Below, piece after piece: positions 14,731 to 20,497 of a stretch of DNA of 20,497 nucleotides; the first letter of the stretch is position 1; each line of letters opens with the position of its first letter. Source of the stretch: Modestobacter sp. Its GTDB lineage: Bacteria; Actinomycetota; Actinomycetes; Mycobacteriales; Geodermatophilaceae. The notes under the pieces were generated by a model. It did not search any database. It saw only the letters and a program-made list of their open reading frames with translations, and had not been told where the DNA came from. The stretch spans positions 1-20,497 of the forward strand of contig JAOPUQ010000320.1 in the NCBI GenBank assembly GCA_025963425.1, in the 5' to 3' direction. Both the position numbers and the translations under genes were made by a program.

Positions 14731-16829
14731 GGGGCGGTCTCCTGGCTCGGGCTGGACGGGGACGGGGACGGGAACGGCTCCGGCGCGCGGGGGTGGCGGC
14801 GCCGGCCCAGCAGGTGCACGGCCACCGCGAGGACGAGCGCGAGGAGGCCGATCAGCACCGTGGTCGGCTCGAGGTACAGCAGCAGGACGGCGCCGAGGCC
14901 GGCCAGCAGCCGTTCGGGGACGGCGGCCGGTCCGAGGAGCCACTTGCCGGTGACCACGGCCAGCGCCGCGACGGCGAGCGCGGACACCGGCGTGACCAGC
15001 AGGACCGGGCCCAGCCCGCCCTGGCCGATGAGCCCCTGACCGTTCGGGGTGAGCACGAAGGCCAGCGGCACCAGGAACGCGGGCAGGGTGTACTTCCCCG
15101 TCATGATCATCGTCTTGTAGGCGTTGCCGCCGGTGATCGCGGCGGCGGCCACCGCGGCGAGGGCGGTCGGCGGGCTGACCTCGGACAGGACCGCGTAGTA
15201 GAAGATGAACATGTAGGCCTCGGGGGTGGCCACGCCCAGCGTCGTCAGTGCCGGGGCGATGATGACCGCGGCGATGATGAACGAGGCCGTGACCGGCACC
15301 GCCAGCCCCAGGACCAGGACGGCCACCGCGGCCAGCACGCACGTCACCAGGAGCTGCACGGTGTCGTTGTCGGACACCAGGCCGGCGAGGTCCACGATGA
15401 TCGAGGACAGGTCCAGGCCGAGCCCGGTCAGGGTCAGCACGGCGACGATCAGCCCGGCCGCGGCGGTGGTGGCGGCCACCGGGAGCACGCCGGTGGCGCC
15501 CTTGGCCAGCGCGTCGAACATCCGGCGTGGGGTCATCCGGCGGCGGCGGTCCAGGAACGACAGCAGGAACGCCACCCCGGTGGCGTAGACGACGGCCCGG
15601 AACGCCGACTGGTCCAGGGCGAGCAGGCCGACGACCACGAACAGCGAGCTGAAGTGGTAGCCGAAGCGGGCCAGCAGGCGCCAGAAGCTCTGCTGCTCCA
15701 GCGGGACGGCGCGGACGCCGAAGCGGCGGGCGTCGAACTCGACGGCCAGGAAGATGCCCAGGTAGTAGAGCAGTGTGGGGATCAGCGCGTAGCCCAGCAC
15801 CTGCAGGTAGGACACCCGGAGCAGCTCGGCGATGATGAAGGCCGCCGCGCCCAGCGTCGGTGGCGACAGGATCGCGCCGATCCCGGCCGCGGCCAGCACC
15901 CCACCGGCGGCCTCCCGGGGGTAGCCGGCGCGTCTGAGGATGGGCCAGGCGACGCTGCCCAGGCTGACCGCGGTGGCCGTGCCGGAACCGGACACCGTGC
16001 CCAGCAGGAACCCGGCCAGGGTGACCGTGCGGCCCGGTGCCGACCGGGACCGGCGGAACGCCGCGAAGCTGATGTCGAGGAAGAACTGCCCGGCGCCGGA
16101 GTACTCCAGGACGGCGCCGTAGATCGTGAACAGGATGATGTACGTCGCCGCGACGTCCAGGGGCACCCCGAAGATCCCCTCGGTGCCCATCACGAACTGC
16201 GACGTCAGCCGGGGGTAGTCGTACCCGCGGTGGCCGATCAGCCAGCCGTTGGGGATCAGGTTGCCGAGGTAGGCGTAGCCGATGAACAGCACGCAGATGA
16301 CCGGCAGTACCGGGCCCACCGTGCGCCAGGTGGCCAGCAGCACCAGGGCGACCAGCGCCAGCCCGCAGATGACGTCGATGACCAGAGGGGCGAAGCCCCG
16401 GGAGATGTAGGCGTCGAAGCCGGCCAGCAACGGCCAGATCGTCACGAACAGCGCCGCGGCGGCCAGTCCCCAGTCCAGCGGGGAAGGGCGTTGCAGTCGC
16501 TGGTCCGTGCGGTGCAGCACCGACAGGGCCGGGCGGTAGAGCAGGAACGTCAACGGCAGGACGACGGCCAGGAACACGATCCGGTACTGCAGCGCCGGGA
16601 CCGGGTTGAACACGTTCCACAGCGCGTACAGCGAGAGCACGACCGCCACGACGCTGACCCCGACCTGCAGCCGGCCGGTCAGCACCCGGGCCGGCTTCTC
16701 CGCCTCCGCCTCGGCGGGGACCTCCCCGAGGACGCCGACGCCCACCGGCTCGGCGGCGGCCGGAGCAGTGCCCGGCTCGGGCCGGCCCGGCGCACCGCCG
16801 GGGCGCTCGTCCGATCCGCGCACCGACAC
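14727..16829 (-). CDS. TRAP transporter fused permease (small + large subunit, TAXI type)
   Basis: Membrane protein of 700 residues. A ~50-residue Pro/Ala/Glu-rich cytosolic start is followed by about 4 helices corresponding to the small DctQ-like subunit and then the DctM-like large subunit with some 14 more segments. Visible DctM motifs: GTVSGSGTATAVSLGSVAWP (substrate/Na+ region), AAAGIGAILSPPTLGAAAFI and SEVSPPTALAAVAAAAITGG. Transport is secondary, driven by Na+ or H+ gradients, with the downstream TAXI lipoprotein as receptor. I start at GTG 16829 because AGGAGG lies 9 bases upstream (16844-16839); ATG 16874 is in frame but lacks a ribosome site. It is divergent from the GNAT gene across 117 bases. 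This operon is not in the mycobacterial version of the block. Confidence 0.9.
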   Translation of the reverse strand: MSVRGSDERPGGAPGRPEPGTAPAAAEPVGVGVLGEVPAEAEAEKPARVLTGRLQVGVSVVAVVLSLYALWNVFNPVPALQYRIVFLAVVLPLTFLLYRPALSVLHRTDQRLQRPSPLDWGLAAAALFVTIWPLLAGFDAYISRGFAPLVIDVICGLALVALVLLATWRTVGPVLPVICVLFIGYAYLGNLIPNGWLIGHRGYDYPRLTSQFVMGTEGIFGVPLDVAATYIILFTIYGAVLEYSGAGQFFLDISFAAFRRSRSAPGRTVTLAGFLLGTVSGSGTATAVSLGSVAWPILRRAGYPREAAGGVLAAAGIGAILSPPTLGAAAFIIAELLRVSYLQVLGYALIPTLLYYLGIFLAVEFDARRFGVRAVPLEQQSFWRLLARFGYHFSSLFVVVGLLALDQSAFRAVVYATGVAFLLSFLDRRRRMTPRRMFDALAKGATGVLPVAATTAAAGLIVAVLTLTGLGLDLSSIIVDLAGLVSDNDTVQLLVTCVLAAVAVLVLGLAVPVTASFIIAAVIIAPALTTLGVATPEAYMFIFYYAVLSEVSPPTALAAVAAAAITGGNAYKTMIMTGKYTLPAFLVPLAFVLTPNGQGLIGQGGLGPVLLVTPVSALAVAALAVVTGKWLLGPAAVPERLLAGLGAVLLLYLEPTTVLIGLLALVLAVAVHLLGRRRHPRAPEPFPSPSPSSPSQETAP

Positions 16830-16932
16830 GGGTGTGGTCCTCCTCACCTTCCTGAGGCGAGACCGTGGCATCATTCGGCACCGTTGCCCAGTGGTGGGCG
16901 CGCGGACGTGAGGTGCGTGTCCTGCTCGTTCC

Positions 16933-16938
16933 TAGGCT
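16933..16938 (+). promoter_or_regulatory. GNAT gene -10 box (TAGGCT), leaderless start
   Basis: TAGGCT is followed by 8 bases and GTG 16947; no ribosome site between. Confidence 0.55.
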
Positions 16939-16946
16939 GCCTCCCC

Positions 16947-17468
16947 GTGGACCCAGCACCCCAGGCGGCCGGACCCGAGCTCCGACCGGTGACGCAGGAC
17001 GACGCCGAGCCGGTCAGCCGCATCTACGCCCACCACGTCGAGCACAGTGTGGCCACCTTCGACACGGTCGCCCCCGGACCGGCGGAGTGGGTGGCCAAGG
17101 CCGCCGGCATCACGGCCGCGGGGTGGCCCTTCCTCGTCGCGGTCGACGCCGGTGAGGTGATCGGCTTCGCCTACGTCTCGCCATGGCGGGCCCGGCCGGC
17201 CTACGCGCACACCGTCGAGGACACCGTCTACCTGGCGCCGGGCCGGTCGGGCCGGGGCACCGGCCGGGCCCTGCTGACCGAGGTGCTGGCCCGCGCGGCG
17301 GCGGCCGGGGCGGAGCAGGTCATCGCGGTCATCGCCGACAGCGGTGACCCGTCGTCGCAGGCGCTGCACCGGGCCCTGGGCTTCACCGAGGCCGGCCGGC
17401 TGCGCGCGGTCGGCCGCAAGCACGGCCGACTGCTCGACGTCGTCCTTCTGCAGGCGTCGCTGGGCTGA
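16947..17468 (+). CDS. GNAT acetyltransferase, phosphinothricin/amino-acid N-acetyltransferase type
   Basis: Acetyl-CoA-dependent N-acyltransferase of 173 residues, in the group of MnaT/Pat proteins (COG1247). It opens ELRPVTQDDAEPVSRIYAHHV, has the substrate loop FAYVSPWRARPAYAHTVEDTVYL (74-96) typical of the phosphinothricin-acetyltransferase group, and the acetyl-CoA loop GRSGRGTG (99-106), ending with a SQALHRALGFTEAGRLR strand-turn. Relatives acetylate methionine sulfone, methionine sulfoximine or phosphinothricin; the natural substrate here is unknown and drug resistance should not be assumed. GTG 16947 is set by the -10 box and by conserved sequence starting ~12 residues later. The long open frame upstream is a shadow of the TRAP operon. 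Confidence 0.88.
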   Translation: MDPAPQAAGPELRPVTQDDAEPVSRIYAHHVEHSVATFDTVAPGPAEWVAKAAGITAAGWPFLVAVDAGEVIGFAYVSPWRARPAYAHTVEDTVYLAPGRSGRGTGRALLTEVLARAAAAGAEQVIAVIADSGDPSSQALHRALGFTEAGRLRAVGRKHGRLLDVVLLQASLG

Positions 17469-17502
17469 CCGGCTCCCCGGCCCGGACGTCGGGGGCACAG
17501 GT

Positions 17503-17508
17503 CAGACT
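17503..17508 (+). promoter_or_regulatory. Possible -10 box (CAGACT) of the small conserved gene
   Basis: CAGACT lies 6 bases before GTG 17515 with the leaderless spacing seen elsewhere, but the first base departs from TANNNT. Confidence 0.3.
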
Positions 17509-17514
17509 GGGGCC

Positions 17515-17883
17515 GTGGACGTCGCACTGCCGCCGGGCTGGCCGGACGAGGTCGCCCCACCGGGGGCTCCGGACTGGGAGCGGACGGCGGTGGCGTGGCT
17601 CTACGACCAGGTGCCCCCGGACTACCGGTCGCACGAGGTGCTCCGCCGGTACCCGGTGCTCCTGGCCCGGTTCGCCGCCGACCACCTCGCCGCCGGGCTG
17701 GAGGCCGCCCGGGCCGGCTGGCGCACCGTCCGGGTGGAGCTGGCCGACCAGCTGCCGCCGGAGGCAATGGAGGCGGCGATCGCCGCCTACGAGCGGGAGG
17801 GGGCCCGGCTGGCCCGGGCCGCGCGCGGGGTCGAGGTGGTCGCCGGGGCGCTGCGCGGCGAACGGTGGGTGCCCCGGTTGTGA
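17515..17883 (+). CDS. Conserved actinobacterial protein of unknown function
   Basis: Soluble protein of 122 residues, start VDVALPPGWPDEVAPPGAPD, then WERTAVAWLYDQVPPDYRSH, and a mainly helical C-terminus ending ALRGERWVPRL. I recall similar proteins (LPPxWPxEVxPPGAPxWE...RxVPRL) in other actinobacteria but know no function. There are no membrane segments, Cys clusters or catalytic motifs. The open frame extends upstream to 17344 but overlaps the GNAT gene; GTG 17515 is where family-like sequence begins. It is 46 bases past the GNAT stop and 136 before dxs. Frequent position next to dxs could suggest a shared function, but this is not shown by the sequence. Confidence 0.75.
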   Translation: MDVALPPGWPDEVAPPGAPDWERTAVAWLYDQVPPDYRSHEVLRRYPVLLARFAADHLAAGLEAARAGWRTVRVELADQLPPEAMEAAIAAYEREGARLARAARGVEVVAGALRGERWVPRL

Positions 17884-17953
17884 TGAGGCCCGGCCGGGGT
17901 CCGGGTCGCCGTCCGGAGTTCCGGCTCACCGGGGGAGACCGGCCGAACCCGGT

Positions 17954-17959
17954 TACAGT
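17954..17959 (+). promoter_or_regulatory. Probable dxs promoter -10 box (TACAGT)
   Basis: TACAGT lies about 60 bases before the dxs start, giving a leader of roughly 54 bases with GAGAGGA at 18001-18007 as ribosome site. No clear -35. The leader is too short for a thiamine-diphosphate riboswitch. Confidence 0.5.
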
Positions 17960-18019
17960 GGGATCCCCGGCGACCCGTCCCCCTGACAGCCGCCGACGTC
18001 GAGAGGACCCAGCCGCGTC

Positions 18020-19951
18020 GTGTCGTTGCTCCGATCGCTGACCGGTCCCGCCGACCTGCGCGCGCTGCGCCCCGACCAGCTGCCGGTCCTGGCCGCGGAG
18101 GTCCGTGACGCACTGGTGAGCAGCGTGGCCAAGACCGGTGGCCACCTCGGCCCCAACCTGGGAGCGGTCGAGCTCACCATCGCCGTGCACCGGGTCTTCG
18201 AGTCCCCGCGCGAGCCGATCGTCTTCGACACCGGCCACCAGGCCTACGTGCACAAGCTGCTCACCGGCCGGCTGGCCGGCTTCGAGCAGTTGCGCCAGCG
18301 CGGCGGCCTGTCCGGCTACCCGAGCCGGGCCGAGAGCGAGCACGACTGGGTGGAGAACAGCCACGCCTCCACCTCGCTGTCCTACGCCGACGGCCTGGCC
18401 AAGGCCTTCGCGGTGCGCGGGGAGAAACGCCCGGTGGTGGCGGTCATCGGTGACGGCGCGCTCACCGGCGGGATGGCCTGGGAGGCGCTGAACAACATCG
18501 CCGCGGCCCAGGACCGCCCGGTGGTCATCGTGGTCAACGACAACGGCCGCTCCTACTCGCCGACGATCGGGGGGGTCGCCGACGCGCTGGCCACGCTGCG
18601 GCTGCGCCCGGGCTACGAGCAGGCGCTGGACGCCGTCCGGGCCGCCCTGCACCGCGCACCGGTGGTCGGCTCCACGCTGTACGACGCCCTGCACGCGATC
18701 AAGAAGGGCCTCAAGGACGTCCTGTCCCCGCAGGGCATGTTCGAGGACCTCGGCATGAAGTACATCGGCCCGGTCGACGGCCACGACGTGGAGATGATGG
18801 AGTCCGCCCTGCGCCGGGCCCGCTCCTTCGGCGGCCCGGTGATCGTGCACGCGGTGACCACCAAGGGGTTCGGTTACCCGCCGGCCGAGACCGACACGGT
18901 CGACGCCTGGCACTCCACCGGGGTCTTCGAGCCCGACAGCGGGCTGTCCTCGGCCGCCGCCGGCCCGGAGTGGACCGACGTCTTCGCCGACGAGCTGGTG
19001 CGCATCGGCACCGAGCGGTCCGACGTGGTGGCCATCACCGCGGCGATGCTGCACCCCACCGGGTTGGCGCCCTTCGCCGAGCGGTTCCCGGAGCGCACCT
19101 ACGACGTCGGGATCGCCGAGCAGCACGCGCTGACCTCGGCCGCGGGGCTCGCCATGGGCGGCATGCATCCCGTGGTCGCCATCTACTCGACCTTCCTCAA
19201 CCGGGCCTTCGACCAGCTGCTGATGGACGTCGCGCTGCACGGCCAGCCGGTGACCGTCGTCCTGGACCGGTCCGGGGTCACCGGCTCCGACGGCGCGTCG
19301 CACAACGGCATGTGGGACATGTCGATCGCCTCGATCGTGCCCGGCCTGCGGCTGGCCGCCCCGCGGGACGAGGCGACGTTGCGGGAGGCGCTCCGGGAGG
19401 CCGTCGAGGTGACCGACGGGCCGACCGTGGTGCGCTTCCCCAAGGGCGCGTTGCCGGTCGAGGTGCCCGCGCTGGAGCGGCGTGGCCCGGCCGACGTGCT
19501 GCGCCGCGGTGCGTCCCCGGAGGTGCTGCTGGTCGCCGTCGGGTCGATGGTGCCGATGTGCCTGGCTGCCGCCGAGCGCGTCGCCGACCACGGCATCGAG
19601 GTGACCGTCGTGGACCCGCGGTGGGTGCTGCCCGTCGCCGCCGAGCTGGTCACGCTGGCCGAGGAGCACCGGCTGGTCGTCACCGTCGAGGACGGCGGCC
19701 GGGCCGGGGGAGTGGGTTCGATGCTCACCCGCGCGCTGCAGGACGCCGACAGCGACGTCCCGGTGCGCACGATGGGCCTGCCCCAGCGGTTCTTCGAGCA
19801 CGGCAGCCGCGGGCAGGTGCTCGCCGACGCGGGGCTCACCGAGCAGGACGTCGCCCGCCGGGTCGTGGAGTGGGCCGCGCGGCTGGCCGACCGGGCCGCC
19901 GACGGTTCGGTCTCGGCCCAGGTCGAGAACGCCCCCGGCCAGCAGCAGTGA
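18020..19951 (+). CDS. dxs: 1-deoxy-D-xylulose-5-phosphate synthase
   Basis: Cytoplasmic enzyme of 643 residues, first step of the non-mevalonate isoprenoid pathway: pyruvate plus glyceraldehyde-3-phosphate to DXP, with thiamine diphosphate and Mg2+. Motifs: GHQAYVHKLLTGR near 72-84, GGLSGYPSRAESEHDWVENS, the diphosphate/Mg2+ motif GDGALTGG (144-151) with the NDN downstream, FEDLGMKYIGPVDGHD, YDVGIAEQHA with catalytic E367, then DRSGVTGSDGASHNGMWDM and a transketolase C-terminal domain. Full length for the family. The start is GTG 18020 with GAGAGGA 12 bases upstream; other starts downstream would cut the conserved N-terminus. The stop overlaps the start of the thiamine-binding gene by 4 bases. 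Confidence 0.97.
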   Translation: MSLLRSLTGPADLRALRPDQLPVLAAEVRDALVSSVAKTGGHLGPNLGAVELTIAVHRVFESPREPIVFDTGHQAYVHKLLTGRLAGFEQLRQRGGLSGYPSRAESEHDWVENSHASTSLSYADGLAKAFAVRGEKRPVVAVIGDGALTGGMAWEALNNIAAAQDRPVVIVVNDNGRSYSPTIGGVADALATLRLRPGYEQALDAVRAALHRAPVVGSTLYDALHAIKKGLKDVLSPQGMFEDLGMKYIGPVDGHDVEMMESALRRARSFGGPVIVHAVTTKGFGYPPAETDTVDAWHSTGVFEPDSGLSSAAAGPEWTDVFADELVRIGTERSDVVAITAAMLHPTGLAPFAERFPERTYDVGIAEQHALTSAAGLAMGGMHPVVAIYSTFLNRAFDQLLMDVALHGQPVTVVLDRSGVTGSDGASHNGMWDMSIASIVPGLRLAAPRDEATLREALREAVEVTDGPTVVRFPKGALPVEVPALERRGPADVLRRGASPEVLLVAVGSMVPMCLAAAERVADHGIEVTVVDPRWVLPVAAELVTLAEEHRLVVTVEDGGRAGGVGSMLTRALQDADSDVPVRTMGLPQRFFEHGSRGQVLADAGLTEQDVARRVVEWAARLADRAADGSVSAQVENAPGQQQ

Positions 19952-20250
19952 CCGCCCCGGACCGGCCGGTGGTGATCGCCGCGATCCAGGTGGCGCCCTC
20001 CCCACCCGGGACCGCCGACGACCCGCACGCCCACGTGGAGGCGGCCATCAGGGTCATCCAGGCCTCCGGGCTGCGCTCGGAGGTCGGTGCGCTCGGCACC
20101 ACCCTGGAGGGCGACGCCGACGCGGTCTGGGCGACGCTGCGGGCCGCCCACGAGGCGATGCTGGCCGCCGGTGCCACCAGCGGCATCTCGCACGTCACGA
20201 TCGCGACGGTCCACCGCACGATGGACAGCCTCACCGCCAAGTTCCGCTGA
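19948..20250 (+). CDS. Thiamine-binding protein, MTH1187/YkoF family
   Basis: Small cytoplasmic protein of 100 residues with a ferredoxin-like fold. It has VVIAAIQVAPSPPG at the start, HAHVEAAIRVIQASGLRSEVGALGTTLEGDAD in the middle and SHVTIATVHRTMDS near the end, as in the DUF77 / YqgV / MTH1187 family, whose members bind thiamine or its pyrimidine part. GTG 19948 overlaps the dxs stop (GTGA), so translation is coupled. Because dxs uses thiamine diphosphate, a local role in supplying or sensing the cofactor is plausible; this is inference. The length is normal. The open frame runs far upstream, only as a shadow of dxs. Confidence 0.85.
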   Translation: MTAPDRPVVIAAIQVAPSPPGTADDPHAHVEAAIRVIQASGLRSEVGALGTTLEGDADAVWATLRAAHEAMLAAGATSGISHVTIATVHRTMDSLTAKFR

Positions 20251-20272
20251 GCCGGCTCGCCCGAAAGCCCGG

Positions 20273-20497
20273 TCAGGCCGGGAGCGAGGCCACCCCACGC
20301 GGCAGGAACCGGACGCCGCGCACGGCCTCGGCGACCCCCGTCCGGTCCAGGTGTGCGGAGATGCCGCCCAGCCAGAACGGCCAGCCGGCGCCCAGCAGCA
20401 TGCACAGGTCGATGTCCTGCACCGCCTGCACGACGCCCTCGTCGAGCATCAGCCCGATCTCCTCGGCCAGCGCCCGCTCGGCGTTGGACCGCACCTG
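20273..20497 (-). CDS. 3-hydroxyacyl-CoA dehydrogenase / fatty-oxidation protein, C-terminal end (runs off the right edge)
   Basis: The last ~74 residues only. The reading frame enters from the right edge with RSNAERALAEEIGLMLDEG, VVQAVQDIDLCMLLGAGWPF, WLGGISAHLDRTGVAE and ends at TGA 20275-20273. This is the C-terminal helical domain of 3-hydroxyacyl-CoA dehydrogenases, as in the FadB/FadJ multifunctional beta-oxidation protein, where DxDxxMxxGxGWP is conserved. Whether an enoyl-CoA hydratase domain precedes it cannot be seen. It converges on the thiamine-binding gene with a 22-base gap. A short hairpin CCCGG/CCGGG (20268-20282) holds the stop codon in its loop. Confidence 0.85.
   Translation of the reverse strand, partial: QVRSNAERALAEEIGLMLDEGVVQAVQDIDLCMLLGAGWPFWLGGISAHLDRTGVAEAVRGVRFLPRGVASLPA

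Noticed and set aside
16830..16874. Longer TRAP permease starting at ATG 16874
   Set aside because: That ATG has no ribosome site, whereas AGGAGG at 16839-16844 is ideally placed for GTG 16829. The longer form remains possible.
16947..17468. Antibiotic or herbicide resistance call for the phosphinothricin-type acetyltransferase
   Set aside because: The family is broad and most chromosomal members act on other amines; nothing in the sequence shows a resistance role.
17884..18019. A TPP riboswitch ahead of dxs
   Set aside because: The predicted leader is only ~54 bases and the CUGAGA core of the TPP aptamer is not in a suitable context.

Overview
The window is about 20.5 kb of very GC-rich DNA with frequent GTG starts, short intergenic gaps and many -10-only promoters. 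It reads as a high-GC actinobacterial chromosome. Protein style and gene content suggest a member of the Geodermatophilaceae (Blastococcus, Modestobacter or Geodermatophilus type); this is inference from recall, not from a search. Gene order follows the block I remember as Rv2703 (sigA) down to Rv2682c (dxs1) in Mycobacterium tuberculosis: sigA, ppgK, suhB, cei, a DUF4193 gene, dut, a DUF3710 gene, an OB-fold gene, a DUF3159 gene, ceoC, ceoB, a large APC permease, a TRAM RNA methyltransferase, then dxs.

Left part (1-4265). The 5' part of the housekeeping sigma factor gene sigA runs leftward off the edge behind a structured leader. It is followed by polyphosphate glucokinase (leftward), an inositol-monophosphatase family enzyme (rightward), a Cei/LytR_C membrane protein (leftward) and an ACAD10-like phosphotransferase (leftward), which sits in the core block as an apparent extra gene.

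Middle (4266-8724). After a 324-base divergent control region comes a rightward run: DUF4193 zinc-ribbon protein, an unrecognised protein with an EcsC-like hydrophobic core, dUTPase, DUF3710 protein, a decayed alpha/beta-hydrolase remnant, OB-fold protein and DUF3159 membrane protein. The run ends in a hairpin shared with the convergent potassium genes.

Potassium section (8734-12307). Two RCK/TrkA-type proteins (ceoB-ceoC) are transcribed divergently from a KimA-like K+ importer, with inverted repeats in the shared 206-base control region. The importer gene overlaps the start of a TRAM-domain RNA methyltransferase gene (12300-13544).

Right part (13557-20497). A leftward TRAP-TAXI transporter operon (fused permease plus lipoprotein receptor) ends in a truncated remnant of a dihydrodipicolinate-synthase family gene. 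Divergent from it are a leaderless GNAT acetyltransferase and a small conserved protein. Then come dxs, which makes the isoprenoid precursor DXP using thiamine diphosphate, overlapping a thiamine-binding (MTH1187/YkoF-type) gene by 4 bases, and finally the 3' end of a leftward 3-hydroxyacyl-CoA dehydrogenase gene.

I found no RNA genes, insertion sequences, CRISPR arrays or phage genes. The most notable points are: a consistent pattern of a TANNNT -10 box 6-8 bases before a GTG start (leaderless mRNAs); two gene remnants caught in decay; two convergent terminators whose stems contain the stop codons; a KimA/CeoBC potassium module with candidate operators; a dxs/thiamine-binding pair; and an unrecognised protein at the usual DUF3093 position.
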